Positions 28,560-39,952 of a DNA stretch of 64,000 bases are shown here, piece by piece. The position numbers and the translations under genes were made by a program. The stretch is taken from assembly GCF_003545885.1 (NCBI RefSeq), contig NZ_QHCT01000001.1:1468001-1532000 (forward strand), read 5' to 3'. This stretch comes from Leptospira stimsonii. GTDB lineage: Bacteria; Spirochaetota; Leptospiria; Leptospirales; Leptospiraceae. The stretch's first letter is position 1; every line of letters begins with the position of its first letter. The notes beneath the pieces are model-generated. The model was not told where the DNA came from. It did not search any database and saw only the letters and a program-made list of their open reading frames with translations.

Positions 28560-29540
28560 CTAAAAAATTTCCTCCAAGACTTTAAAATACCAACACGAAC
28601 CATTCCAGTCCTCAAGAAAACCATTATGACCTCCGAAATTTTGAATCGAAATTCGAACATTTCGATTCGGGTGAAGCGCGAGAAAGCTCTCCCCGCGAAT
28701 GATTGGATCGTCTTTCGAAGTGACAATTGTTGTAGGAGTCAAAATTTCAGAGAGTTCCCGCTCCCCCAAAGTGTAAGTTCCAAAGTAATGATCCAAATCA
28801 CGAAAATCGTCCGAAGATTCGATCAATCTTTCCGTCATCTTCATCACGGAACGCTCCTTAAGAATGTCTTTATAAGGAACGATTGTCGGAAAATGACGTT
28901 GTTTCTTTTCAATGGATTCCTTCCATTTCTTAAGAAAATAGCGACCGATGATAAGTTTCTTATCCATTAGAATCGTTGCATCTTTTGGATGAATCGCTGG
29001 CGAAATCGCAATACAATGTTTCAATTGATTCAGCTTTTTCTCAGAATGAGAATGAACTCTTGCAATTCTCAGAGTGAAATTTCCACCTAAGGAGAATCCT
29101 ATAATAAAAACAGGAACATTTTTTTCTGCAAGAAAGCTGGCTTTTCTCGCCGCCTCATAGGTCTCTTCGATTAGGCTCCCGTTGAAGGGGGCTGGATTGA
29201 GATGGTGCGTATCCCCATGATCCCTATAATTGAGGCGAAAGATGTCGTATCCTTGCTCATAAAAGCGATGCGAAGTTCTCAGGATATAAGTTGATTTAAT
29301 GCTCCCTTCCCAACCATGAAGAAGAATCAGGAGCCCCTTCGTTTTTTGTTTTTTCTGTTTGCTAAAGGAACCTTCTAATTTCACTCCTTTGCCTACATCC
29401 AGGATCATCCTCTGCGCATTTTCTAAGAACGCCATTTCCTTCGGTAAATTCCAAGCTAAAGATGCGAGGGCTGTTTGAATAAATGGATATTTTAGGATTC
29501 CTTTCGGATCGAATTTTGGAGTCTTTAGGTTTTGCAACAT
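28560..29540 (-). CDS. YheT-type alpha/beta hydrolase
   Basis: 326 residues. The oxyanion strand and lid start ILLHGWEGSIKSTYILRTSHRFYEQGYDIFRLNYRDHGDTHHLNPAPFNGS and the nucleophile elbow IIGFSLGGNFTLR mark the YheT/EMB8 group of hydrolases. The acid is in TTIVTSKDDPII and the histidine in FGGHNGFLED near the C-terminus. Substrate is unknown; esterase activity on lipids is plausible. An AGAGTTCCCGC repeat word occurs inside the coding sequence near 28751. Confidence 0.88.
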   Translation of the reverse strand: MLQNLKTPKFDPKGILKYPFIQTALASLAWNLPKEMAFLENAQRMILDVGKGVKLEGSFSKQKKQKTKGLLILLHGWEGSIKSTYILRTSHRFYEQGYDIFRLNYRDHGDTHHLNPAPFNGSLIEETYEAARKASFLAEKNVPVFIIGFSLGGNFTLRIARVHSHSEKKLNQLKHCIAISPAIHPKDATILMDKKLIIGRYFLKKWKESIEKKQRHFPTIVPYKDILKERSVMKMTERLIESSDDFRDLDHYFGTYTLGERELSEILTPTTIVTSKDDPIIRGESFLALHPNRNVRISIQNFGGHNGFLEDWNGSCWYFKVLEEIF

Positions 29541-29742
29541 ACGAACATTTGTTAATTCGGAATGATTTGGAAAAGTCTTTTTAAATCATAAAAATCTATT
29601 ATTCATTCCAAAAGAATTCTCTAGGAATTATAACTTGATCTCGAAATCGAAAATACAAACCGAAAAAAACTGGCTTTTAGAACTCTCTAAAAAAAAGATA
29701 CTGAGTCCAGATAATTTCTAATATTCGGAGCACAACAACAAA

Positions 29743-30468
29743 GTGAAGAATCTACTCGTGCATTTGTTTTCTTTTCAGATCCATTCCAAAATTGGATTCT
29801 TAATTCTTATTTTTTTTCTTTCTTGCAAAAGTTTCGTTCTGAATGGCGTGAGAGGGGGAGCTTTTACTCCTCCTCCTAACGGAACCCAAAAGGATTCAAA
29901 ACTTTTAGATACTTCTTGTAAGCCGATTCTCAAGCAAACGCAGTGGTATCTCCTTTTTGGTTCCTTTCCGATAAATCGTGTGAACTCCTCGGAAATTCTT
30001 CCTGATACGAATGAAAACTATCGAGTAACGATCAAAACCACTTGGATGGACGGTGTCCTGAGCGTTCTTCTTGGAATTGCCGCTTCCGTTACTCGAAAAA
30101 CAATCGAAGTGGAAAGTTGTGATGGCGGAGAAATTGCGCCTCTTAAGAATTCTCCGGTTCCAATGGACAAAACGGAAACCAAGTCGGAAAATCCAAAATG
30201 GAAAGAAGAATTCTTAAAACAAAACGAAAAACAATGGAAGGATGAAGTTCAAGAACGTTTCTTCTCCGAGAAAGAGGAAGAAGTAGAATCTATCTGGAAA
30301 AAAGAAATGAGAAATTCTAAAAATCTTTCCGTTCTCTTTCTGAAATCCGGTGAGATTGTAAAAGGAAAAGTGACCCGGATCGATGGTGAGGGTGTTAAGC
30401 TCTTCTTCAAAGGTCAGGAGAAGACGTTTAAGCGCGCCGATGTCCTAAAAGTCCGCTTTCAAGATTAA
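29743..30468 (+). CDS. Putative lipoprotein with C-terminal charged region
   Basis: 241 residues from a GTG. A basic and hydrophobic N-terminus ends in LIFFLSC, acceptable as a relaxed spirochaetal lipobox near residue 28. The middle ([59 protein letters not shown]) resembles the Bor/TRL-like small envelope protein pattern. A Lys/Glu-rich helical stretch and a small beta domain ([36 protein letters not shown]) follow. Function is not known. It is 14 bp upstream of the next exported protein gene. Confidence 0.72.
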   Translation: MKNLLVHLFSFQIHSKIGFLILIFFLSCKSFVLNGVRGGAFTPPPNGTQKDSKLLDTSCKPILKQTQWYLLFGSFPINRVNSSEILPDTNENYRVTIKTTWMDGVLSVLLGIAASVTRKTIEVESCDGGEIAPLKNSPVPMDKTETKSENPKWKEEFLKQNEKQWKDEVQERFFSEKEEEVESIWKKEMRNSKNLSVLFLKSGEIVKGKVTRIDGEGVKLFFKGQEKTFKRADVLKVRFQD

Positions 30469-30482
30469 GGAGAATCATTTCT

Positions 30483-31169
30483 ATGTTTAATTTTCGGATT
30501 CTAGCACTTCGATTTTTTTTCTCTCTCTCGATCTTGATTCATTCTTCTTGTTATCTGAATCCTTATTTTCGAGATCTTGTCTCCCCTGAAGATAAAAAAG
30601 AGTCTCCTCTGGCGCTCCTTTTACTTTTTGTAGGAGCGCCTATTTTCAAGGGGGATGTTATCTTCTTTCCTCAAACGGGTCTTTCTTGGATGCGTTGCAC
30701 ACTTGGTCAAACTTTTGATCCTTCCGCAAACACCTGTACAACAATCTCCGTCGCTCCCATCTATTGTTCTTCCTTGGATAATCAGTGCAATGGAAATCTT
30801 TTAGGCGGGGTTCTTTCTTCGGGGCCAGCCTTTGATGCCTGCGCAGGTTTTAGTTCTTCCAATGCCACTGGATCTTGGAGAGTTCCCACGCACTTAGAGT
30901 TGAAGTCGATCGTTTCCTGTTCGAATGGGACGGATCTGAAGAATTTCACTGACACTCAAACTTGCGGAACTGGTTTCGATGTCCCTACGATTCGTAAGGA
31001 TTGGTTTCCAGGAACTCCCACAAATAATCCGATTGAATTTTGGTCTAGCACGAGCGATCCCTCGAACGCCACCTATGCCTGGAAAGTGAACTTTAGCACA
31101 GGAGCGACGAATCGGACCGCTGGGAAGAATTCTTCTGGATACCTTCGTTGTGTCTCAGGCTCCCCTTAA
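30483..31169 (+). CDS. DUF1566 (Lcl C-terminal) domain lipoprotein
   Basis: 228 residues. The N-terminus has a signal ending [10 protein letters not shown] (lipobox near residue 23). The C-terminal domain shows the Lcl/DUF1566 pattern [17 protein letters not shown], then [41 protein letters not shown]. It is cysteine-rich and C-type-lectin-like. Such proteins are common surface or adhesin-like proteins in Leptospira. It probably forms an operon with the lipoprotein gene before it; a good site AAGGAGA precedes the ATG. Confidence 0.85.
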   Translation: MFNFRILALRFFFSLSILIHSSCYLNPYFRDLVSPEDKKESPLALLLLFVGAPIFKGDVIFFPQTGLSWMRCTLGQTFDPSANTCTTISVAPIYCSSLDNQCNGNLLGGVLSSGPAFDACAGFSSSNATGSWRVPTHLELKSIVSCSNGTDLKNFTDTQTCGTGFDVPTIRKDWFPGTPTNNPIEFWSSTSDPSNATYAWKVNFSTGATNRTAGKNSSGYLRCVSGSP

Positions 31170-31708
31170 AAAGGTGAGCTTTGCGGGAACTCTGCACTTT
31201 TTCGGAAGAAAACCCATCCTTAAGTGTATTTTTTCTTGACAGGAAACAATTTAACCAAAAATTGTTTCCTGTATGGAAACAAAATATACTGTGCCTGTTT
31301 CCGGGGTTGCAAACTCTAAAGACGTAAAAGCGAAGAGTTCCCGCAAAATTCTTCTCCTAGCCCTTCTTTTTCTCAACCTCTCACTCGTTTCCCAGATCAA
31401 CGCTTTACCCTTTCTTAAAAAAAACGAAAGAACCGGAAATGTTCCACATACAAACTCGGAAACGAATTTCGGTACACGAACATCCTCTTCCGAGTATATT
31501 CGAAAAATTAAATATTCTAAAATACAAAAAATTCTCCGCTTAAAACAACACGCACTGGCTCAAATACTGAATACGAAAAAATTACCAAATGAAAGAAGAG
31601 GATCCGATCTAAAAGTATCCTCCGAATTGAAGTATTCCGCTTCTGAAAGTCCTTTTTGTTAAAATAGTACTTTAAGAACTTATAAACTACCAATAGGAGT
31701 TCTATTCG
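31170..31708. other. Intergenic region before the efflux gene; possible decayed ORF
   Basis: The gap contains GCGGGAACTC near 31182, the operator array at 31239-31302 and an open frame 31273-31662. That frame has a hydrophobic segment (ILLLALLFLNLSLVSQINA) but its ATG lies upstream of the likely -10 box. No usable start follows, and it contains the repeat word GAGTTCCCGC near 31335. I treat it as non-coding or a relic of a small exported protein. Confidence 0.45.
31239..31302 (+). promoter_or_regulatory. Tandem palindromic operators over an efflux-pump promoter
   Basis: ACAGGAAACAATTT and AAATTGTTTCCTGT form a perfect 14-bp inverted repeat with a 6-bp centre (31239-31272). A second GGAAAC/GTTTCC pair follows at 31275-31280 and 31297-31302. 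A sigma70-like promoter, TTGTTT (31262-31267), 17 bp, TATACT (31285-31290), lies across the sites. The best regulator candidate is the TetR protein encoded at 35101. Confidence 0.72.
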
Positions 31709-34700
31709 ATGAACTTTGCATCACTCTCTATCAAGAGACCCATTTTTATAACCTGTACCGTCTTGCTGATTCTTGTAGCTGGATATCTCTCGCTGAACAA
31801 GTTGGGAGTGGATCTATTCCCGAACATCACGATTCCGGTCGTTACGGTAACTGTTCCATATCCGGGAGCGGCGCCTAACGAGATTGAGACGCTCATCGCA
31901 AAACCAGTGGAGGATGAATTGTCGACGATTTCCGGAGTCAAAAGGGTAAAGTCCATCTGTAACGAAGGCGTGGGGACGGTCGTTGTCGAATTTACTCTGG
32001 AAACGGACGTAAAGTATGCGGAACAACAAGTCCGAGATAAAGTTTCCAGCGTGAAACCGAAACTTCCCGATGACGCCAAAGAACCCGTCATTCGAAGAAT
32101 CGATCCGGCTGATCAGCCGATTCTTATCATTGCCCTCAAAGCTGAACTTCCGGAAGCAGAACTCTATGATATAGCGAACGAGGAAATCAAACAAATTCTC
32201 TTAACAACCAAGGACGTAGGGAACGTAAACATCTACGGAGGACGAAAGCGTGAGATTCACGTGGAATTGGATCGTCAGAAGCTGAAAGAGCATATGATTC
32301 CGGCTTCCGTTGTTTCCAATCGTCTCGCTTCGGGAGGAATGAACATTCCGGCCGGAAAGGTTAGTAAGACGGATAAGGAACTTGTTTATAGAACTATCAA
32401 CGAATTTCATTCTCCACAAGAAATCAGAGATACTCCGATTTCGCTTTTTGGAAACGAGGTTCCGGTAAGAATCGGTCAACTCGGAGAAGTAAAGGATACG
32501 GTGGAAGACGAAACTTCTCGTGCTTACTTTAACGGAAAGAAGGCGGTCTTTCTTCTCGTCTATAAACAATCCGGTTCTAACACCGTGGCCGTTGCACAAG
32601 CGGTTAAAAAGAAGGTTTCCGAAATTAACGTCGATCTTGCAAAAAGAAACGGATTTCCGGAGCTTACGACCGCGAACGATTCTTCCATAACGATCGATAA
32701 CAATATCTACGACGTAAAGGAAACGATCATCATCGGAATCATTCTTACTATCATTGTCGTATTATTGTTTTTAGGAAGTGTTCGTTCCACATTGATCACG
32801 GGTTTGGCGCTTCCGAACTCTCTTCTCGGCGCCTTTATTCTTATGGCCATTGCCGGATTTACGGTGAACATCATGACTCTTCTCGCCTTGAGTCTTGCAG
32901 TCGGTCTCCTCATCGATGATGCGATCGTAGTGCGTGAGAATATTTTCAGACACAGGGAGATGGGAAAGACCGCGAGAGAAGCTTCCATCGAAGGGACAAA
33001 GGAAGTGACGCTCGCAGTCGTCGCGACTACGATGACGGTGATTGCGGTTTTTATGCCCATCGCGTTCATTAGCGGTGTCGTTGGTCAGTTCTTGAGGGAA
33101 TTCGGTCTCACCGTTTGTTTTGCGCTTCTCATTTCTCTCTATGATGCGCTAACGATCGCTCCGATGTTGTCCGCGTATTTCGGCGGAAAGATCGGCAACC
33201 ACGGACATTCTTCTTCTCCTTCGCATACGATTCCCGATTTATCGACTCAAGTAGAGAAAGGAAAAAAGAAGGGTAAGAATAGTATCGCGACTACGACTCT
33301 GGAAGAAATCGCCTATTCCAAAATCCGCACTCAAAACAAGATCAGCAAAGGATGGATCGTAAGAATTTTTTCTCCGATTCTAACCATTCTTGGAAAACTG
33401 GAAACGGGACTCGATTCTATTTTAAGTATTTTTAATGTGTTTCAGTCCTGGCTTGAGGATCGTTATGCTTCCGTCCTTAGATTCACCCTTAGAAGACCGA
33501 TCTTGATTTTATCCGGAGCGGTTTTGATATTCATAGTCAGTTTGGGGTTAACAAAATTCATTCCAAAGACGTTTCTTCCCGCGCAGGATGAAGGAAAATT
33601 CTCTGTAACTCTGGACATGCCTCCGGGAACTTCGGTCGCAAAGATGGCGCAGGTAGCGCAGGAAGTGGATCAAAAGATCCGTTCTTACAAAGAGATCAAA
33701 CTCGTAGCGATGTTTAATACAAATCGAAACACGAATATGTTCGTAGAGATGGTTCCTTCCAAACAACGGAAGATGAACACGACGCAGTTTAAAGAATTTC
33801 TTCGTAAAGAATTGAGCGTTTTCTCTTATGCGAATCCGATCGTCAAAGACATAGACAACGTGGGAGGCGGGCAACGACCTTTTACTCTGATCGTCAGCGG
33901 ACAAAAAGGGGAAGTCGTGGAAGATTATGCGAAGAAGCTCTTTACGCGCCTTCAAAAATCTCCGGCGCTTCTGGACGTAGATACGAGTTATCGTGCGGGC
34001 GCTCCCGAGTTTCGAGTGATACCCGATCGTCAGATGGAAGTTCTTCTCGGCGTTCCTGGAACCGTGATCGGAACCGAACTTCGAACTCTTGTGGAAGGCA
34101 CGACTCCCGCGGTTTACAGAGAGAACGGAGTGGAATACGATATTCGTGTTCGTTTGAAGGAAGGTCAAAGAGACCTCAAAGAAAACTTTTACAGTTCCTT
34201 CGTTCCGAATTTTAACAATCGATTGATTCCAATCCAGAATGTCGCGAAGGCGGAGGAAACGACCGGACTCGCTACGATCAACCGTCTCAATCGAAACAAA
34301 TCCGTTGAAATCTACGCCGATGTAAATCCGCAAGGTCCGGGAATGGGAGGAGCGATGGAAGAAGTCGCAAAGATCACCCAAACCGAACTTCCTCTTCCTG
34401 CAGGAGTTAAGATCGGTTATACGGGACAAGCTGAGAGTTTTAAGGAGATGGGAACCTCCATGGCGATCGCGATGGGGCTTGGAGTTCTTTTTATCTATAT
34501 GGTTCTTGCTTCTCTTTATGAAAGTTTTATCACCCCGATTGCGATCATGCTCGTGTTGCCTCTCGCTCTTTGTGGCGCCTTTATCGCGTTATTCCTGACT
34601 CAGAAATCTCTGGATATCTTTTCGATGATCGGGCTCATCATGTTGATCGGCGTGGCTACGAAGAATTCGATTCTTCTTGTAGACTTCACCAATCAGCTCC

Positions 34701-34978
34701 TTCAAAAGGGGATGGATATGAAGGAGGCGATCGTGGAAGCCGGAAGAGAAAGACTAAGACCGATTCTTATGACCTCGTTTGCGTTAGTCGCGGGTATGCT
34801 TCCGATCGCGATCGGACTCAACGAAGCTTCCCGTCAGAGAACGAGTATGGGTGTTGCGATCATCGGAGGTTTGATCTCCTCTACGATTCTTACTCTGGTG
34901 GTGGTTCCGGCGGCTTTTTCTTACATTGAGAAGTTGAACCAATTCGTGAGAAGGAATTCTCCGAATCCGGACGTATAA
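31709..34978 (+). CDS. RND-family efflux transporter (AcrB/HAE1 type)
   Basis: An inner-membrane proton-driven exporter of 1089 residues. It starts MNFASLSIKRPIFITCTVLLILVAGYLS, the usual first helix, and shows YPGAAPNEIETLIAKPVEDEL (pore domain). The proton-relay aspartates are in LSLAVGLLIDDAIVVREN, and VLPLALCGAFIAL and MLIGVATKNSILLVDF lie in the second half. A hydrophilic insert of about 70 residues (HGHSSSPSHTIP then KGKKKGKNS) lies in the large cytoplasmic loop. No membrane-fusion protein or outer-membrane factor is adjacent, so partners must be elsewhere. It has an AGGAG site. Confidence 0.94.
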   Translation: MNFASLSIKRPIFITCTVLLILVAGYLSLNKLGVDLFPNITIPVVTVTVPYPGAAPNEIETLIAKPVEDELSTISGVKRVKSICNEGVGTVVVEFTLETDVKYAEQQVRDKVSSVKPKLPDDAKEPVIRRIDPADQPILIIALKAELPEAELYDIANEEIKQILLTTKDVGNVNIYGGRKREIHVELDRQKLKEHMIPASVVSNRLASGGMNIPAGKVSKTDKELVYRTINEFHSPQEIRDTPISLFGNEVPVRIGQLGEVKDTVEDETSRAYFNGKKAVFLLVYKQSGSNTVAVAQAVKKKVSEINVDLAKRNGFPELTTANDSSITIDNNIYDVKETIIIGIILTIIVVLLFLGSVRSTLITGLALPNSLLGAFILMAIAGFTVNIMTLLALSLAVGLLIDDAIVVRENIFRHREMGKTAREASIEGTKEVTLAVVATTMTVIAVFMPIAFISGVVGQFLREFGLTVCFALLISLYDALTIAPMLSAYFGGKIGNHGHSSSPSHTIPDLSTQVEKGKKKGKNSIATTTLEEIAYSKIRTQNKISKGWIVRIFSPILTILGKLETGLDSILSIFNVFQSWLEDRYASVLRFTLRRPILILSGAVLIFIVSLGLTKFIPKTFLPAQDEGKFSVTLDMPPGTSVAKMAQVAQEVDQKIRSYKEIKLVAMFNTNRNTNMFVEMVPSKQRKMNTTQFKEFLRKELSVFSYANPIVKDIDNVGGGQRPFTLIVSGQKGEVVEDYAKKLFTRLQKSPALLDVDTSYRAGAPEFRVIPDRQMEVLLGVPGTVIGTELRTLVEGTTPAVYRENGVEYDIRVRLKEGQRDLKENFYSSFVPNFNNRLIPIQNVAKAEETTGLATINRLNRNKSVEIYADVNPQGPGMGGAMEEVAKITQTELPLPAGVKIGYTGQAESFKEMGTSMAIAMGLGVLFIYMVLASLYESFITPIAIMLVLPLALCGAFIALFLTQKSLDIFSMIGLIMLIGVATKNSILLVDFTNQLLQKGMDMKEAIVEAGRERLRPILMTSFALVAGMLPIAIGLNEASRQRTSMGVAIIGGLISSTILTLVVVPAAFSYIEKLNQFVRRNSPNPDV

Positions 34979-35040
34979 GAATGAAACGCGAGAATTCGGG
35001 ATGTACGTTTACAAAAGGGATCGCGTCCTTGAATTCTCGG

Positions 35041-35068
35041 TTGCACTTTTGAATGTTTAGAATATAAA
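35041..35068 (+). promoter_or_regulatory. Possible promoter of the TetR gene
   Basis: TTGCAC (35041), a 16-bp spacer and TATAAA (35063) lie 33 bp before the ATG at 35101. This suggests the regulator can be transcribed apart from the pump gene. Confidence 0.45.
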
Positions 35069-35100
35069 AAAAGAGTTTCAAATTGCGGAAGTCAGGAACA

Positions 35101-35715
35101 ATGAGTGAGATGGAGCAGGACGAAGTAAAACTCCGAATCATGGAAAAGGCTCTTGAGCTTTTTCTAAAATACGGCTATTCTAAGACGCGGATGGAGGAAA
35201 TCGCGAGGGTCCTCAAGATCTCCAGAAAAACTCTCTACAAACATTTCGAAAATAAGAATCATCTCTTATTCGAAATTCTCAGCGCCAAACACAAAAGAAT
35301 GAGTAAGAAGATGATGGAGATTAGCGAAGACGAATCACTTTCCGTTCATGAAAAGGTAAAGGCGATCAACGAATTCAAGGTCAGCCAGTTCCCCGCAGGC
35401 GCAAACGAATTCATTTTGGAAATCAGAGACCAGGCTCCCGATCACTACGCTTATATTCGAGAAGTAAGAACGGAATCCATCTCCAAATCGATTCAGGCCC
35501 TTATCAGACAAGGAATCGAAAAGGGTGAGATTCGAAGCGACGTGAATACGACGATCTTCGCCGCTTTGATCAATTCCGCGATAGAGATGACGGCAACTCC
35601 GGAACTACTTCTCAACTCACCGTATTCTATGGTTCAATTACAACAGGAAATCCATCATATCCTTTTTTATGGAATCATGAATCCCGTCGCCGAATCGGTC
35701 AAGATCGCAAAGTAA
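35101..35715 (+). CDS. TetR family regulator, probably of the adjacent RND pump
   Basis: About 204 residues. The N-terminal DNA-binding domain reads [50 protein letters not shown], a standard TetR helix-turn-helix. The C-terminal ligand domain ([34 protein letters not shown]) is unspecific. Its position 122 bp after the RND gene and the palindromes upstream of that gene suggest it represses the pump. AGGA precedes the ATG at 35101. Confidence 0.9.
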   Translation: MSEMEQDEVKLRIMEKALELFLKYGYSKTRMEEIARVLKISRKTLYKHFENKNHLLFEILSAKHKRMSKKMMEISEDESLSVHEKVKAINEFKVSQFPAGANEFILEIRDQAPDHYAYIREVRTESISKSIQALIRQGIEKGEIRSDVNTTIFAALINSAIEMTATPELLLNSPYSMVQLQQEIHHILFYGIMNPVAESVKIAK

Positions 35716-35720
35716 GAATA

Positions 35721-37028
<1,308 letters not shown>

Positions 37029-37091
37029 TGTTTTCTCCTTTTACCGGCCGGATCCAGGAGTGGGTTTTTCGAAAGAGAATTATCCGAAAAC

Positions 37092-37120
37092 AAAAAAGCC
37101 CACTCCAGGAGGAGCAGGCT
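37092..37120 (-). terminator. Intrinsic terminator of the leucine attenuator
   Basis: On the minus strand AGCCTGCTCC, loop TCCT, GGAGTGGGCT, then a run of T. The stem has 10 pairs including two G-U. It lies 63 bp before the leuA start codon and after the leader peptide stop. Confidence 0.85.
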
Positions 37121-37196
37121 CGTGTTTTTTTACAACTCTACCGGCTCCCCCTAACTAAGGAGGAGAAGAAGCTCAAGGCTATTGAGACCCGGTAGA
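37092..37196 (-). promoter_or_regulatory. Leucine attenuator controlling the leuA-like gene
   Basis: Segment 1 (TCTACCGG, 37189-37196, in the leader codons) is complementary to CCGGTAGA (37137-37144). The adjoining segment 2, GGGGGAGC (37144-37151), can pair with GCTCCTCC in the terminator 5' arm and loop (8 bp, one G-U). Stalling on the leucine codons would cover segment 1 and allow the antiterminator. The terminator 3' arm GGAGTGGG (37099-37106) is also complementary to CCCACTCC at 37057-37064, close to the gene start. Confidence 0.78.
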
Positions 37197-37210
37197 AGAT
37201 TACGAAACAT
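37151..37210 (-). CDS. Leucine leader peptide
   Basis: The frame encodes MFRNLLPGLNSLELLLLLS and then TAG: nine leucines in 19 residues, five of them consecutive (CTT, CTT, CTC, CTC, CTT). It lies just before the terminator and the LeuA-type gene, as a leucine-sensing leader peptide should. The ribosome binding site is weak (GAG 8 bp before the ATG). The peptide is not expected to have a function apart from ribosome stalling. Confidence 0.85.
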   Translation of the reverse strand: MFRNLLPGLNSLELLLLLS

Positions 37211-37298
37211 ATATAAACTCAGACTCTGAAAGGGTTCTAAAAAATACAAGAATTTTTTAAAACGAAATGCTCTTTTCGATTTCGGATCGGAATCAAGA

Positions 37299-37925
37299 TC
37301 AACCGTTATGCGTCGATTCGCCGGAAGAATCGGGTTTTTTGAGAAGAGTCCAGATTCCTTCCGACTCGATATTTTTTTCTTCGATCAGATTTTTGAGTTC
37401 GGAAATATCTTTTTTCATCGGTTCAGGGACCGGAAGTTTTTCCAATTCTTGAAAAAACGTTCTGGCCTGCGGAAGTTGATCCGACTTCAGATAACAAAAT
37501 GAAATCGCGTATAAGGAGACGATGTCCTTTCTTTCCGATTCCGGAGTGGAAAGATATAAATCGAGAGCCTTTGCGTAGTTTCCGGTTCCCGTATAAAGAG
37601 AAGCCAGATTCTTCTTTGCGTTTACGTTGTTCTCGTCGATCTCGAGAACTTTTGTGAATTGAATTTCCGCCTTCGGTTTATCTTTTTTCTTCGCATACAA
37701 AACGCCGAGTCCGACTCTTGCGGACACGAAAGATTCATCGAGTGAGATCGCTTTGATAAAACGTTCTTCGGCGGGTTCCAGTTCGTTCAGATGAGAATGG
37801 CACATCGCGAGATGATAATTTCCGATCGGATCTTCGGGATTTTGATGAAGATATTGAACGAGAGCTTCTTTGGCTCCGGGAAGATTTCCCTGTTTTACGA
37901 ATTCTAAGGCTTGTTGCAGTTTCAT
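37299..37925 (-). CDS. TPR repeat protein
   Basis: About 208 residues made of roughly five tetratricopeptide repeats, for example [65 protein letters not shown] and [30 protein letters not shown] proteins mediate protein contacts; the partner is unknown. No signal peptide. I chose MKLQQALEF at 37925; an ATG at 37955 is also possible. It precedes the leuA leader on the same strand. Confidence 0.85.
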   Translation of the reverse strand: MKLQQALEFVKQGNLPGAKEALVQYLHQNPEDPIGNYHLAMCHSHLNELEPAEERFIKAISLDESFVSARVGLGVLYAKKKDKPKAEIQFTKVLEIDENNVNAKKNLASLYTGTGNYAKALDLYLSTPESERKDIVSLYAISFCYLKSDQLPQARTFFQELEKLPVPEPMKKDISELKNLIEEKNIESEGIWTLLKKPDSSGESTHNG

Positions 37926-38134
37926 AATTGGAAAAAATTTCGTAGCACGATCCATTCTTACTCGAAGAATTTTAAGGTAAATCCTTTTGAGGATCGGGGA
38001 AACGAAACTTTTAGAGAACGAATGGATCGGGGAGAATCGGACAAATGTAAAATTTGAACATGTTCAAAAATAAATCTTGACAGAAATATTTTTTGAAATT
38101 AGTTTCGGTTTAAATTTTTTCCGCTGGAGAATGT

Positions 38135-39112
38135 ATGGAAACTTCGAAGAACAAGCTTCTCGCTCGTCGCGCCTTAGGTTTTTGGACCTTGGGAATTGTC
38201 CTCGTTCTCCTTTTGGCATTTTTGATCGCGGCTCCTTTTTTTGCTCTGAGCGGGGCATACGGAGTCGCTCTGTTTATCGCAATTCCTTTTTCGATCGGAA
38301 TCCTCATCGCGTTTGCTCGATCCTTTTCAGGCAAAGCGACGTTCGGCGACATTCTTTCGGTGGCGGTGTTTCCCATCGTAATTCTTCTTTTGGGTTTATT
38401 GTTTATCGGGAAAGAAGGTTTTATCTGTATTTTGATGGCGCTTCCGATTGCGATATTTCCTTTTTTAATCGGTGCTTGGATCGGATATAAGATTCAAAAT
38501 CGGATCTGGTCCAAATATCTCGTCGTGTTGATCGTTTTGTTTTGTAATATCTCGGCTCACGTTTTTGATCGAATCGATCTATCTGCCGAAACAAACGAGA
38601 TAACGACGTCGATTGTAGTCGATTCCTCTCCAAGGGAAGTTTGGAAACGAATCACTTCTCCTTTTACTTTCGGAGAGGCGAAGAATTTTTTCTTTCGCAA
38701 CGGAGTTTCTTATCCCGTTTCGATGCAAGTCGTTACGAAGAACGGAGTTCATTTTTTGAACTGTGTTTATACGAACGGTACCACATCCGCCACCATACAA
38801 GAGTTAGTTGAAAATAAGGAGATGAAATTCCGATTCCCGACACCGCAGGTTACGATGAAGGAAACGTCTTTTTACGGAGCCGTCGAACCGAAACATATTC
38901 GAGGAAAAATATGGGCTTCCTTCGGCGCGTTTCGTTTGGTCCCGAGCGGGGAGGGAAACGTTGAAATCATCGCGACGACGAAATACGTCAACGGTTTAGG
39001 TCCGAAATTCTATTGGAAGTTATGGTCGGATTATCTGATAGACGAGATGCATCTGCACGTTTTAGAAAAGATAAAATTCGATCTGGAAAAGATCGAAAAT
39101 AAAAACGAGTAA
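38135..39112 (+). CDS. Membrane protein with C-terminal SRPBCC domain
   Basis: 325 residues. The first 150 residues hold four transmembrane segments ([26 protein letters not shown] and following). The rest is a soluble START/polyketide-cyclase-like domain: [24 protein letters not shown], then [25 protein letters not shown] and a final helix [21 protein letters not shown]. The membrane plus lipid-binding-fold arrangement suggests a role with hydrophobic ligands. Function unknown. GGAG precedes the ATG. The next gene follows after 11 bp. Confidence 0.78.
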   Translation: METSKNKLLARRALGFWTLGIVLVLLLAFLIAAPFFALSGAYGVALFIAIPFSIGILIAFARSFSGKATFGDILSVAVFPIVILLLGLLFIGKEGFICILMALPIAIFPFLIGAWIGYKIQNRIWSKYLVVLIVLFCNISAHVFDRIDLSAETNEITTSIVVDSSPREVWKRITSPFTFGEAKNFFFRNGVSYPVSMQVVTKNGVHFLNCVYTNGTTSATIQELVENKEMKFRFPTPQVTMKETSFYGAVEPKHIRGKIWASFGAFRLVPSGEGNVEIIATTKYVNGLGPKFYWKLWSDYLIDEMHLHVLEKIKFDLEKIENKNE

Positions 39113-39123
39113 GGTGGAGCGAT

Positions 39124-39816
39124 ATGAGATTTTGTAACCGACTTCGTTTTCAGAAAAAATTCTTCGATCGTTTTTCATCGAGTTATTATTTTCTCAATTT
39201 TCTTTCTTTCGGCTTGGCGAACCTAACAAGAAAAAGATCACTCAAGACTTTGAAGATTGCAGAGGGAGAAACAGTTTGTGATCTGATGTGCGGGGACGGA
39301 AGTAATATTGGAATTATAAAAAAGAAATTTGGAAAGAATCCGATTCTTGGAGTTGATATTTCCAAATGTATGATTCAACGCGCTCGAAAACGTTTTGGAG
39401 AAAACAACGTGACGTATTTTGCGGAGAACGCGCTTTCTTCTTCGATCGCTTCGGGTTCTTGCGACGCAGTGAGCTGTACATTCGGATTAAAGACTTTATC
39501 GGCGGAGGAAAGAAGGATACTCTTTTCGGAAGTGTATCGAATCTTAAAACCTTCGGGGACGTTCGTATTTACCGAATTATCGAGACCGAAATACGGATTT
39601 TTCTTTTTGCTCTGGAATTTTTATTTCGGACAGTTTCTTCCCTTATTTGGGAGAATTTTTTATCTTCCCTTTGTTGGAAAAAAATATCTTTCCGATTCGA
39701 TCGATTCTTTCGAGAGCGTCGTTAAGGACGAAAAGAATGTTCGTTCCGTCTTTTCCCAAGTGGACCTCTTCAGTTGGTATCGAGGGATCGTAACCGGGTT
39801 TTACGGAAGAAAATAG
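39124..39816 (+). CDS. Class I SAM-dependent methyltransferase (UbiE/MenG-like)
   Basis: 230 residues. The SAM motif I is [20 protein letters not shown], and motif II is [19 protein letters not shown]. The post-motif regions [42 protein letters not shown] and the late [14 protein letters not shown] resemble the UbiE/MenG quinone C-methyltransferases. The usual GlyIRN-type signature is altered (FGLKTL), so an exact role in menaquinone synthesis is not certain. It has a good GGTGGAG site and is probably co-transcribed with the gene before it. Confidence 0.85.
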   Translation: MRFCNRLRFQKKFFDRFSSSYYFLNFLSFGLANLTRKRSLKTLKIAEGETVCDLMCGDGSNIGIIKKKFGKNPILGVDISKCMIQRARKRFGENNVTYFAENALSSSIASGSCDAVSCTFGLKTLSAEERRILFSEVYRILKPSGTFVFTELSRPKYGFFFLLWNFYFGQFLPLFGRIFYLPFVGKKYLSDSIDSFESVVKDEKNVRSVFSQVDLFSWYRGIVTGFYGRK

Positions 39817-39952
39817 AGGAGATTTCTCTTTTATGAAATTCTTCTTTTGAAAGTTTTTTACGAAGATTCCTCATTTTTCCTTTTAAGAGAAGAGCCTTTT
39901 TCATACAATAACCGTAAGAATTCATTCTAACTTAGGAGAAGGAGGAGAGAGT

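Noticed and set aside
31273..31662. 129-codon frame with a hydrophobic segment before the RND gene
   Set aside because: Its ATG lies upstream of the predicted -10 box and within the operator; it also contains a dispersed repeat word. Kept only as a possible relic.
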